64,000 bases of DNA, from the NCBI GenBank assembly GCA_945859605.1, contig OX243818.1:38008273-38072272 (forward strand), written 5' to 3'. The stretch is from Lumbricus rubellus (taxonomy: Eukaryota; Annelida; Clitellata; Crassiclitellata; Lumbricidae). Below the pieces are notes generated by a model, which was not told the DNA's origin, ran no database searches, and saw only the letters and a list, made by a program, of their open reading frames with translations. Every line of letters starts with the position of its first letter. Position 1 is the stretch's first letter. Made by a program: the position numbers and the translations under genes. Positions 1 through 8,916 of this stretch are shown in pieces.

Positions 1-2
1 CG

Positions 3-326
3 TCTCCAGCTGCTGCTGTCGAGCAGGTCTTCGTCCCAGAATCTTCAGTCTTCGGCCCAGAAGTTCCAGTCGCTGATCCAGAGACTGAGGAGGACGAAAT
101 CTTCGATGCTGAGGACCGAACTGCAGGGTATTCGTCCCCGGTTCCTGAAGTTGTACCAGAGACGGTGTACACGGGTACCTCGCATGTCAACACGCCTGTA
201 ATTGAAGTTTCGTCTCGTAGTATCCAGTCGAGGTGGAAAGATGGGCCCGTTTCATGTAGGGAATGGTTTAACTATTGGCCTATGGTTAATGAGGGTCGTT
301 GTGGGTTTGTTTATGGTGTTAGCTGA
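3..326 (+). CDS. Partial ORF, possible C-terminal tail of an LTR-retroelement polyprotein
   Basis: Frame 3 is open from the window edge to a TGA at 324-326 (107 residues) with no start codon visible, so the ORF runs in from the left. It is rich in Pro, Val and Glu/Asp, then ends in a more basic, aromatic stretch (RSIQSRWKDG, WFNYWP). Acidic/Pro-rich sequence before a short basic end resembles the tail downstream of integrase in Ty3/gypsy polyproteins. The TATA-bearing repeat block and gag-like ORF that follow fit an LTR-retroelement setting. No catalytic motif is present, so this is an inference from context. Confidence 0.35.
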   Translation, partial: SPAAAVEQVFVPESSVFGPEVPVADPETEEDEIFDAEDRTAGYSSPVPEVVPETVYTGTSHVNTPVIEVSSRSIQSRWKDGPVSCREWFNYWPMVNEGRCGFVYGVS

Positions 327-399
327 AACTGTAGGAATGTTTAGTTAACGTCGTAGATGGTGCTGCAGTATTTAATTTGTGTTGAAGATATTTGTAATG

Positions 400-1130
400 T
401 GTATATTGTCGTGTGAACGTTACGGCTGTATAAGTGTAACTGGAGTATTCATTATTTGAGGAATTTTTGATGAGGATTTATAATTTGAGGATATTGTGTA
501 CTGTGTTGCTGATGTATGGAAGTTACGGCTGTATAAGAGTAACTGGAATATTAGTAATTTGCGGAATTTTTGTATTGCATATTGTTGTATGTGAGAGTTA
601 TCGTTGGTGGTAACCGGAAGTTATTATTTTGTATTGCTTATTGTTGATGGGTGCGAGTTATCGTTGAGGGTAACGGAGTATTTATGATTTGATGATATTT
701 TGTATTGCATATTGTCGTACGTATGACAGTTATCGTTGGTGGTAACGGAGTATTTATGATTTGATGATATTTTGTATTGCATATTGTCGTACGTATGAGA
801 GTTATCGTTGGTGGTAACGGAATTTATTATTTGATGAGATTTTGTATTGCATATTGTCGTGTGAGGAGAGTTATCGTTGGTGGTAACCGGAATTTATTAT
901 TTTGTTCTGCATATTGTTGTATGAGGAGAGTTATCGTTGGTGGTAACCGGAATTTATTATTTTGTTCTGCATATTGTTGTATGAGGAGAGTTATCGTTGG
1001 TGGTAACCGGAAATTATTAATTGAGATTATTTTGTTCTGTATATTGTCGGATGGAAGTTACAGCTGTTTGAGTGTAACTGGAGTTGATTATTTGAGATTA
1101 TTTTGTATTGTGTGTATAGTCGTACGGTAG
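400..1130. repeat. Minisatellite with a built-in GTTA...TAAC inverted repeat
   Basis: About nine diverged units of roughly 60-75 bp. Each carries a GTTAYSG...GTAACYGGA block followed by a TATTGTATTGCATATTGT-like stretch. The GTTA and TAAC arms are separated by about 10 nt, so every unit can form a small hairpin. Units at about 846-1015 are nearly identical, while outer units (for example near 420 and 1050) differ more, indicating recent expansion in the middle. The 117-aa ORF across it is a product of the repeat. Confidence 0.75.
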
Positions 1131-1483
1131 TCGTTGTTGGTAGCGACAGACGATTATTAGTGTGGCTGTATTTGCGTTTGTATTCGCGTGTGAAATTGTT
1201 CTGCCGTTTTGGTGAATGATGATTGTTTTTACTTGTGTTAGTTAAGTGGGAATTTTTGTGACCTCCGTTTATTGTGTGTGTGCATGGTTGTTTAATTGTT
1301 TAAGAGGAATTGGGTTCCTACTTAAGGAAAAATTCTGTGAGTACAGAATTTTTGTGGGGCGAGCTGGAGAGAGTGTAACGAACTCTAACCTCGTTACAGG
1401 GGATGGGCTTTTGTTCTGTTATGGATTAAGGCAGCTGGCGTTTAAGGCGGGCTGATAGTTTAATCGCTAGAGGGCGGAGGCAG

Positions 1484-1490
1484 TATAAAA
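1484..1490 (+). promoter_or_regulatory. TATA box
   Basis: TATAAAA sits in a GC-richer setting just after the minisatellite and about 910 bp before the gag-like ATG. Its placement fits the core promoter of an LTR. Confidence 0.45.
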
Positions 1491-1957
1491 GATTGAGCTT
1501 CGATTGGAACGACGGCAGAAGAGAGTTGAATTCCGACGGCGTGGGCAGAGCTGTCCTTGAAGCGGAACGAGAAGGTCGTCACGTGACTGTGGAACCGGGA
1601 AGAAAGACTTGTGCAACTGCGAAGTTAGGTTTCGTTAACTTTACGCTGAGTTAATAGCTTTATGGTCGAAACCAAGTTGGAAGAAGAAACCACGAAGGAC
1701 AGTCCTTGCAACGGAAGACACCGCTGTGGCAGTAGAATACCGTTGGCTGAGTTTCGTTCGTCATGCTGTCTGGAGAAGTGACGGGAAACGCCCCCTTTTC
1801 GAACGGGTAGTACTTCGTAGTTTATTCATTTGTGAGAAAAGAGATATTTAATTGTAGGCCTCTGCTTAATTAAGGACTAAAATATTGTCTGGGTTCTAGG
1901 GTGGTTCCGTGCAGAAGCTAGGGCTTTTGTGCATTTAATATAATTTCTCTACTCTAT

Positions 1958-2165
1958 GTTGAATGAGTGACATTTGAGAGTGTAGTCACGTGTACGTGAA
2001 TTGTATAATAGTCGCTTCACCATTATAGGCTGAATGAGTGTAGGACGTTTGCAAGAGTAACCACGTGTACTTGAACTGTTGTATATTCACTTTGCTACTA
2101 TATGCTGAATGAGTGAAGGATATTTGACAGTTATGGTTACTCGTGCTATGTAATATTAGTCTTGT
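1958..2165. repeat. Three-unit tandem repeat (~72 bp)
   Basis: Three units each start with G(T/C)TGAATGAGTG and continue into TTTG.(A/C)AG.GT.... and CACGTGTAC (first two units). They are diverged. They lie in the presumed leader of the retroelement; no function is evident. Confidence 0.55.
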
Positions 2166-2399
2166 GAATATTAGGCGAACGGGTATAGAACCGTCTAGCA
2201 CCTTAAGAGGACTATTAGTAATAATTGTTGTGACTTTACAAACCTTTTCTTAGAGTTGTGACTTTGCTATATTAATCTAGAGTAGGTAGTCTCTTCTATT
2301 TAGTTTAGTGGTTCACATTATATTGTTCTTCTGTGCTAATTAGGCGTAGCCATTGCATTACCACGTATGTTTTGCTTGATTACATTATCATAAAGCAAA

Positions 2400-3052
2400 A
2401 TGGCTTCTCCTTCTCTAAATTTACTAGCCATTGAGGGGGAATTGAGTTCAGAGGAAGAAGAAGAAGTAAGGAATGCCTCCCCGGAAGTGGTCCTCGAACC
2501 TCTTCATGCTCAACTGGTTGCTCATCTGGATAAAATGAATGACGCATTGCAAGGAATGAGGCAAGATACGAAAGAGATGCGAACCCAATTGTCGGAAGTG
2601 GTCGAGGACATGACAGATACGAAAAGGGACAGAAAAGAGTTACGGTCTGAGGTTATGGGAATGAGACAGACCCTGACTGACGTGACTGACAGACGAGACA
2701 AGGAGCAGGAGGAAAGAAGGAAATTGGAAGAAAGACTGGAAAGATGGGAGGAAACAAATATTAGGACGCTCACAATGGGTGCACAAACGGACCCAGATAC
2801 TTCGGACTATGGTCCGGAGGTTGTCAACCGACCAAGGACCGTGCCTACGCCCTCGTACACCTCGATCAACTTTGGCACTTTTCCCCTTAGAAGAGAAATA
2901 AACCCGAATACGGGAGCGAGACCAAAGGAATTTGGTCTGACCGGTTCATTTGCCCCAGGTCCAACGCACCTATTAGAAAGTATGGCCACCTCTCCACGGC
3001 AACGATCGGGAGTAGCGCCCCGATCGGGAGAAAGGTGGGCCTACGAGCGTTA

Positions 3053-3053
<1 letters not shown>
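2400..3053 (+). CDS. Gag-like ORF, truncated by retrotransposon insertion
   Basis: ATG at 2400 opens an ORF whose authentic part runs to the ATT run at 3054 (about 218 residues). Residues 1-25 are acidic (a run of Glu). Residues about 30-125 are strongly charged and heptad-like (LDKMNDALQGMRQDTKEM and onward), predicting a long coiled coil. Residues 130-215 are Pro/Thr/Gly-rich. Coiled coil followed by a Pro-rich segment is common in N-terminal Gag of LTR retroelements, but no zinc knuckle is reached. The annotated ORF continues to 3278 only by reading through the ATT repeat (poly-Ile) and antisense through the next element. A host coiled-coil gene is the alternative. Confidence 0.45.

Positions 3054-3105
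<52 letters not shown>
3054..3105. repeat. (ATT)n microsatellite, 3' tail of the minus-strand retrotransposon
   Basis: About 17 uninterrupted ATT units. Read on the minus strand they are an (AAT)n tail immediately beyond the retrotransposon coding end, as in non-LTR elements that end in simple repeats. They mark the point where the gag-like ORF is broken. Confidence 0.75.
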
Positions 3106-3106
<1 letters not shown>

Positions 3107-3184
3107 ATTATCCGAAGTAGTTCAATTCACAAAGGTATACAAGTCAACGAATAGTGTATATAAAGACTATGGAATCAGTTGTAG

Positions 3185-4624
3185 TCAATCTGATAGCTGT
3201 GGCTGCTTCTCGAATGAGCCCCTGCAAGCAACAGCGTTGAATCGTTGGATGCAAACTGAAATCCGTTGGAACAAATAGCTTGACTCTTTGGCGTCTCCAG
3301 TGATTTGAGTCAGGAGACGCCCCAAAACCTTCAGAAGCTTCAATCCGTCGATGTTGATTTGTCCCATGGTCTCGAAAGCCAGTGGAACAAAGAGATAGGT
3401 GGCCATAAGATGATTGTACTTATCGACCTTCCTGGTAGCCGCCACTTCCGCTGCCGCACCCGCAGAAACGGATGTCGCCTGGACGTATGATGAAGCTACA
3501 GTGTCGATCACCGTGGCGTCCCAAACCAGATTCCGGCCTTTGTACCACGGTATCAGCGTGAGACCATCAGGGTGTCTGCCATCAGTTCTAGAGAGACCTG
3601 GTGGGAAACCTGCTCGTGTGAGACTTCGACTAATTAGATCGTTTAATGTGGCATGTCTGGCGATCCGTCCAGGTCCAAGACCACAAGAAAGTCCATGTGC
3701 TCCGATTGCTGTCACTCGAGCTCCACATGGACAAGCATGAGGCTCGCAAATGCATGATCCCAGACGGAGACCTACTGCAATTCTGACCGCCTCATCGTCT
3801 AGACGTAGACCAAATGATGTCACGGAGAGGGCGAAAAGCCAGTCACCGGCGTGAGGCGCTGCGACTGCCTTGAAACGTGCTTGATGGTATGGGTCGGAAA
3901 GTGCATTGCTCAGCTCGGTAAACATCTTCTGCACGAGAGGCTTGTCCCAACTTGATTGTTTGTGAGCCGCACCACTCTCAGGTAGCCCAGTTTGGCTCTC
4001 GATACACCATAGATGCTCCATCAATTCCACACGCTCGTCAATATCGGGGCATGCATTGCCTAGCATGGAGGACTGGAGTGCTCGGGTGCTTGCAGCGGAA
4101 GCCAAAAAGGCGGGAAGAGCAAGCGAAGCCACCCGGCGAATTCCTAGTCCACCCATCTTCACGGGCAAAGATGCCTGTAGCCATTGGTCGTTGGGTAGGG
4201 CGATGTTGAGCACTGCACTCAAGCCGTTCCGAAGAAGTTCGTCGAATTTATCCAGCAGCACGTGCCCTGTGCAGGGGCTGCATCTTAAAGTGTACATCAA
4301 TCGATGGGAGCTGAGAGAGCATCGAAGGAGAATCAGAGCGTCGTGTTTGGCGATGGTCTCCAGTCTGTTAATTGCTAACGACAACTCGGTACATCTGCCT
4401 TCAAGACAAGTTGTCAAGGCCTCACTGCTGGACAGTGGCGCACCCAGCAGACAGGCTTTCTCGGGCGACGTGACGATAAAATTCTGAAAAACACGGTCGA
4501 TGCCTTGCAGGTCATGGTGATAGATGATTTCGCATTTGCTCTGATTGAGTTGCAGTCCAAGTTGTTCACATCTCTGCTTCATCCTTCGCCACCATGGCTG
4601 CCTCTCCTCCCAGGGATAGGTCAT
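3185..4624 (-). pseudogene. Retrotransposon ORF, C-terminal part: RT thumb, Cys/His motif, restriction-like endonuclease
   Basis: The frame encodes 479 residues ending at 3185. The N-terminal part (CEQLGLQLNQSKCEII) is the sequence that usually follows the RT YxDD box. The middle includes LPVKMGGLGIRRVASLALPA, typical of RLE non-LTR thumbs. About two thirds along is CPCGARVTAIGAHGLSC (C-x-C-x9-H-x3-C), then HATLNDLI, RTDGRHPDGLTLIPW and NLVWDATVIDT. The PD and later D within a hydrophobic strand fit a PD-(D/E)XK nuclease core, which nicks target DNA for target-primed reverse transcription. The upstream RT part is in another frame, so one frameshift near 4570-4620 separates them. Confidence 0.75.
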
Positions 4625-4858
4625 CCATGTAGCCCAGAACTAGCGGTGATGATAAATCTTGCAGAATGGGTTGCAACGGAAGACAGAAAAGCATCGGACC
4701 CAGTGGGTCTCCCTGTTGGGGCCCGACCTGTGATGAAATTGTATATTGACCAAACCGCAGGTCAGAGGGTTCGGCGTATGCGAGATGGCAGAATGAAGAA
4801 AGTTCCGGGAGGATGTCGTCTATCGAAGAAAGCATTTGATCTCTGTAAAGACTGTTAA
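4566..4858 (-). pseudogene. Retrotransposon reverse transcriptase, central part (QGDP and YMDD boxes)
   Basis: The translation contains QVGPQQGDPLGPMLFCL (RT motif B) and LVLGYMDDLSLGG (motif C, catalytic Asp pair). It starts at the right edge of the TTAA at 4855-4858 and resumes the palm domain broken by the nested insertion. It runs out of frame after the YMDD box (stop near 4566), while the continuation lies one base out of phase in the neighbouring ORF. The catalytic residues are intact, so the decay is recent. Confidence 0.75.
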
Positions 4859-5665
4859 CCTTCACCATACGCGACCAAAAAAACTACGTCTTCTATGCTT
4901 GGGGGTCCAAATGACCCCCAAGGTATACCTGTTCCTGGGCATGGAATTTGATAATTTTTGTTTCGTTTCTAATGTTTTATGGGTCAGGGAATTCATTGCA
5001 GCTACTGCCCAATGCGTGACCTTCACGGATGACCTTGAAATTCAAGGCCACATGATTTTTCAGGTGTATCTCTGCTTCTTCGCATGCTATATCGAATATT
5101 TGTTTTCAGAAATTCAAGGCCACGTGATTTTGCACGTGACCTTACCTATCTCAACTGGAACGTGCCATTTTTGTTTGTTTATATTTTGTTGAGTTCCTTG
5201 TACCAAATAACCATAGAAACCAAAAAACTTCGTTGTTCTAACAGGTATAGTAGCAGAGATAGGTATGGTCATGTAAAAAATCATGTGACCTTGAATTTCA
5301 AGTTCTTCCGTCAAGGTCAGGCATTTGTCAGTAGCTGGAGTGAATTCCCTGACCCCTAAAACATTGGAAACAAAAAAAATAATATTCAAAATATATATAA
5401 TAGTATACCTTGCTTAGAAGCAGAGATACACCTCATTGTATGGACACTAATGATATGGACATGAATTTCACTCTAAGATTTCACCAAAATGACGTCACAG
5501 CGTCAGAACTAAGCGTCAACGTATGACGTCACTCATACCATTTTGACAAGGAGGGATTTTTAGGAAAAGTCACCAAAGGAAACTTTTTGGTGCCTACATT
5601 TTAGAAAGTTGGAGATGAAAATATACCCCTGGGGGTCTATGTGACCCTCATACGTGTGGCGAAGG
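4859..5665. mobile_element. piggyBac-like non-autonomous foldback element inserted at TTAA
   Basis: The element is bounded by TTAA at 4855-4858 and 5666-5669 and has terminal inverted repeats CCTTCRCCAYACG. Subterminal GGGGGTC....TGACCCC palindromes lie near both ends. Its interior is an inverted duplication: the left arm (about 4945-5095) and right arm (about 5240-5395) are similar on opposite strands, giving two look-alike spurious ORFs (about 4940-5090 + and 5389-5240 -). TTAA duplication plus CCYT-type termini is the piggyBac signature. It encodes no transposase. Confidence 0.85.
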
Positions 5666-5668
5666 TTA

Positions 5669-6972
5669 AACGCGTTCTTAAAGTCGAGCTTCACAAGAAT
5701 TGACCCTGCTGGCATTGTTTCCAGGAAGCGTCTCGCTGCGTGGACTGCTGCCTCTGCTCCACCTGGCACACCGACTCCAACCTGCCTCGGTGCGAGATAG
5801 TCGGTTGTCCTTGTAACCGCATAGGCATTTGCGCATTTAGATGCGAGTCTACGCCAGTAGTACCCTATGACTATTGGACGGAGACCACCAGAATCTTTTC
5901 TGAGCGCCATGAGGGTGCCTCCAAAGATAACGGGTCTGATGTGCTCAGGGCATTCACCCTTAAGAAGGAGGTTGACCAGACCGGTGATGACAGTGATTAG
6001 CTCTGATCTAATTTCGACGCAATTTACCAAGTCTGATAGATGCTGAGGACGAAGGCCATCAGGTCCTCCCGAAGAACCCTGCGGAAAAGAACGAATCCGG
6101 CCGAGAACCTCTTCTTCAGTGGTTTGGAAGGGCTCTACGCTGCGTTTTGCCGTGAAATGAGGTCGTTCGGTTGGATGCTCAGGGTGTTTAGAGCGTAACT
6201 CCTCTAAGGTTTCCGAATCTGCCATAACTGGAATGTCGTTAGAGCACAGTATTCTGATGGCCGCTCTGATGTTACCATCCTCTAGTTTGGAAGCAACAGC
6301 TGCGGCTAACGCCTGGTCATCGTGTGATTTAGTTCGAATACCACTACGGTTGCTGTTGCTACTGTTTTGCGAGAAGATTTCATCACTCATGAGTTGACAA
6401 GATGTGTGAAAATTCTCCACCCGCCTCTTTATGGTTGACGACAGATCGTGGCGCTTTCCTCCTCTTCTTGGTTGTTCTAAGATCACCGCACCAAAAGTAA
6501 GAAGCATCTGCCAAGTGGTAGAGTTTCCGGGGTCACACAAGATTTTGTTGATGATGGTGGTGAGAAGTCGTCCGGTTTGAAGTCTTGCAGCTTTTGGAAT
6601 GCGTTTCAGCAATCTCTGTCGCAGTGATGGATGTAAGATTCTGACCTTAGAGACGTCGCTGTTTACCGACAGTCGCTCAGTCTTGGTATGCGGCGGCGGC
6701 GGCGGCGGCGGCAGCGTCGGCACAACCTCATCCGACTGGCGGCGTTCGTCTACCTCTGCATTGTCATCCTGGCTGTGACACGCTCCGAGAGGTAGCCTAT
6801 GAGATCCAGGACATGGCTGGTTTCGAGGTCCATGCAGATGAACTTTGCCGTCTTTATTGTGTAGCTGTCTTTCCGACCTACACACACTGTATACGCCTTT
6901 CACCTTTTGCGACGTTCGTAGGCCTACGGGCGACGTCATGTAATCCGCCGTAATTAGACGATGTGTTGTCAT
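5669..6972 (-). pseudogene. Retrotransposon ORF, N-terminal and first RT motifs
   Basis: From ATG at 6972 the frame gives a Pro-rich segment (run of eight Pro), a basic linker, then EEVLGRIRSFPQGSSGGPDGLRPQHL (RT motif 0/1 region), LRPIVIG (motif 2) and LVKLDFKNAFN (motif A with catalytic Asp), where it stops at the TTAA insertion site. The 30-odd residues annotated beyond (to 5560) belong to the inserted element. No N-terminal zinc fingers or Myb-type domain is obvious, unlike canonical R2, so the DNA-binding part may be missing or different. Confidence 0.75.
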
Positions 6973-7016
6973 GGTAACGATAACGTCATAGATAGGCCGT
7001 TACAAACAAGATGGAT

Positions 7017-7355
7017 AAGTTTAAAAGGCGCGATAAACGATGATGAAAAATCAAATATTCACACACATACTGTACTAAAACCGTAGAAAATAACGAACCG
7101 TGTTGTAACCTAAGCGGAATTGATTAAATAAAATACAGCCTCCGAATCACGATACTTTTATCTTTAAGATGGTGATAAAGTCCAACGCTAACAGTTACGC
7201 GATTTGCAAAACATTGATTTAAAAGCAGGAGGTTTAAACTTTCCGCCAACAAGGTCCGCTGATGACGTCATTTATTATTATTATTATTATAAAAATTAAT
7301 TAAATTTGTCTTTGAACTTTCATAATAATGTCACAGTCCTTGGAATGAACCTTAC
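7017..7355. other. No gene seen
   Basis: AT-rich DNA between the retrotransposon and the F-box-like exon. It contains a short (ATT)n run at about 7270-7290. I see no coding signal or clear element boundary. Confidence 0.5.
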
Positions 7356-7542
7356 CTTTCCAGTAACGCCAGATTGACCTTCTGAACCGTTTTCTGATGA
7401 TTCTTTGATTGAAGCAATCGTCGACTGATATAAGAGATCTGATAACATCTTCGTCTCTTTGCTTTATTGGTGAATTCAATATCCAATGTAGATAAGACTT
7501 TTGTAAGATCATGTCTAAGATTTCCATTGGAACATCATACAA
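7356..7542 (-). CDS. Isolated F-box-like exon, paralogue of exon 49257-49443
   Basis: On the minus strand a GCAG acceptor precedes the exon and an AAAG/GTAAGG donor follows; the exon is exactly 187 nt, phase 0 to phase 1, identical in length and phase to the exon at 49257-49443. The translation keeps VPMEILDMIL, SYLHWILN, DVIRSL, SVD and an (R/K)R-rich end, matching the other copy through its full length. The pattern LPxELLxxIL...SLxSV.....RI..RR resembles an F-box with a long helix1-helix2 insertion. No SH3, CARD or propeller exons are found on either side, and transposons crowd both flanks. It is either one exon of a gene torn apart by insertions or a relic. Confidence 0.6.
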
Positions 7543-7604
7543 CTGCATTAAAAATATGCAGCGTTAACTGTACTGGAAGACTACAATAATGTTGGATGCC
7601 ATTC

Positions 7605-8330
7605 ATTCATTCATTCATGCAAGAATTTCCATTGCGACTCGTCCAGGGACAACTCAGAGGCGCTCCCGATTTCGCCACGGCAAAAATTTAGCGTTTTCAG
7701 ACGAAATGCAGACGTAGCTCTCATGTGAACTAATTCAAGACCACTGCCCAAATTGTAAAAGTCTTGATTCTGCATAACTGCAGTTCGTGAGACTGGAACA
7801 AAGGGCACCTCCATGACCGTAGCTTGGGGGTGTTTTGGGTGTTTGAACACCCCCAAAATGAAATAATGCTAACACGAAATTATGCATTTTACTGAAACAC
7901 TCGGGATGTAAGAACTAATTACTGTATATTTTATTTTGAAGTTTTTATTCTATGTAATATTTCACAATTAGATTAAATCAGCATCCAAACCCTTAGTCCG
8001 TTGATTCGGTTGCTTGTCGGCTTGCTCAATGTCGAGTAAATAGCCTAACCCCGAAATAAAATCCTGGCTACGACTATGGGTACCTCGTTCTGCGCAAAGC
8101 TGAAAGGAGGTGTCTTTAAACACCCTTGGAGCAACAGAGATCTTGAGTCTTTTACTTATGCATTTTCACAGACTGTAGGCCTACAGACAGTCAGAGGCAA
8201 CTGTACACCAAGCTTACATTGCCGAGCCAGGGCAGTGATCCTATCTATACTCAATGCGCTGCCGTGTAGAAAGCCAAAGTAAAGTCTCCAGCATTCTTTA
8301 TGACTGGAGACATGACCAAATATTTTTTTT
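7605..8330 (-). repeat. Old dispersed repeat (LINE/SINE-like) split by a MITE
   Basis: The 7605-7690 block carries the ATTCATTCATTC...CTCAGAGGCGCTCC...  end seen in other copies (10557-10625, 21590-21670), in minus orientation. The sequence before 7804 continues directly after 8086 once the MITE at 7812-8078 is removed. The 81-aa and 68-aa ORFs here are repeat products. The class is uncertain. Confidence 0.45.
7812..8078. mobile_element. hAT-like MITE (267 bp)
   Basis: Termini CATGACCGTAGC and GGCTACGACTATG are inverted repeats. The flanks are GGCACCTC (7804-7811) and GGTACCTC (8079-8086), an 8-bp target duplication with one mismatch. The interior holds GGGGGTGTTT...AAACACCCCC subterminal palindromes. 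No coding capacity. Confidence 0.75.
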
Positions 8331-8417
8331 AAATCCACTTAGACGAGTTTCTGTGCGTAAGACTCGGTTAATCACTATTTAATGTATAGAATGTTGCGTA
8401 ATAACGTGCTTCGCGTT

Positions 8418-8907
8418 GGTGTCCGGACAATTCGGCGCCGGACAATTCGGACCGGACAATTCGGACCGGACAATTCGGAACCGGACAATTCGGAGTGCAT
8501 GCAAAAATATTGCTCTTACGGCTATGAAACTTTTGTTTATCAATGGTATGAAATAAAATTATATGGCACCAAACAAAATATTGTATGATCTTCTAAAATT
8601 TATCCAATAACAGAAATAAGACACTGAAATTAGTAGCTAAATGCAGTAAATTATCAACTTATAGGCATCTCATTTAGATAAATGTGAGTTTCATACCTAC
8701 ATGTATTGGTCCATGTTTTTTTTATGCCCGATATATAGTGAGGTGTCAGATATAATATTAGTTTCGACAGTATACATTTTGGGTGATGGAGAACTCCATC
8801 ACGAATTTGGGCTGCAAAAAATTGTTCGGTCCGAATTGTCCGGTTCCGAATTGTCCGGTCCGAATTGTCCGTTCCGAATTGTCCGGCGCCGAATTGTCCG
8901 GGAACCC
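8418..8907. mobile_element. Inverted-repeat element with terminal arrays of CCGGACAATTCGG
   Basis: The left end (8418-8495) holds five copies of CCGGACAATTCGG; the right end (8824-8907) holds five copies of its reverse complement. Termini read GGTGTCC and (reverse complement) GGGTTCC. The flanks CTTCGCGTT (8409-8417) and CTTTGCGTT (8908-8916) form a 9-bp duplication with one mismatch. GG termini and an 8-9 bp duplication are compatible with Merlin-type elements. The 325-bp centre is AT-rich and non-coding. Confidence 0.75.
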
Positions 8908-8916
8908 CTTTGCGTT

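Larger units (their letters stand above)
327..2399 (+). other. LTR-like / 5' leader region of a retroelement
   Basis: About 2 kb without a credible gene lies between a possible polyprotein tail and a gag-like ORF. It holds a hairpin-bearing minisatellite (about 400-1130), a TATA box near 1484 and a three-unit repeat at 1958-2165. This order fits U3, promoter, leader and then gag. I could not place TG/CA LTR ends, a polypurine tract or a primer-binding site with confidence. If correct, a 3' end, LTR and new 5' end in series implies tandem elements sharing an LTR. Confidence 0.35.
3054..7016 (-). mobile_element. RLE-type non-LTR retrotransposon (decayed, with nested insertion)
   Basis: The element runs right to left: N-terminal and RT coding (6972 to 5668), an 807-bp insertion (5665-4859), the rest of RT plus thumb (4858 to about 4570), a zinc-binding and restriction-like endonuclease C-terminus (to 3185), and an (AAT)n tail. 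A C-terminal PD-(D/E)XK-type endonuclease behind a Cys/His motif is the hallmark of the CRE/R2/R4/NeSL/Hero group. The 5' limit is approximate. One frameshift and the insertion make it inactive. The gag-like reading frame is not recovered on the far side, so the locus was probably also rearranged or the element is 5'-truncated. Confidence 0.75.

Noticed and set aside
777..1130. 117-aa ORF with repeated VIVGGNR-type units
   Set aside because: It is the reading of a minisatellite; frame and length follow the repeat, and there is no promoter or homology.
3060..3278. Poly-Ile extension of the gag-like ORF
   Set aside because: It is the ATT microsatellite read through into antisense of the retrotransposon.
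4836..5389. Two similar ORFs on opposite strands
   Set aside because: They come from the inverted arms of the piggyBac-like foldback element.
8421..8905. CRISPR-like regular repeats
   Set aside because: Modules are 13 bp with almost no spacers, inverted between the two ends and flanked by a target duplication; the DNA is eukaryotic.
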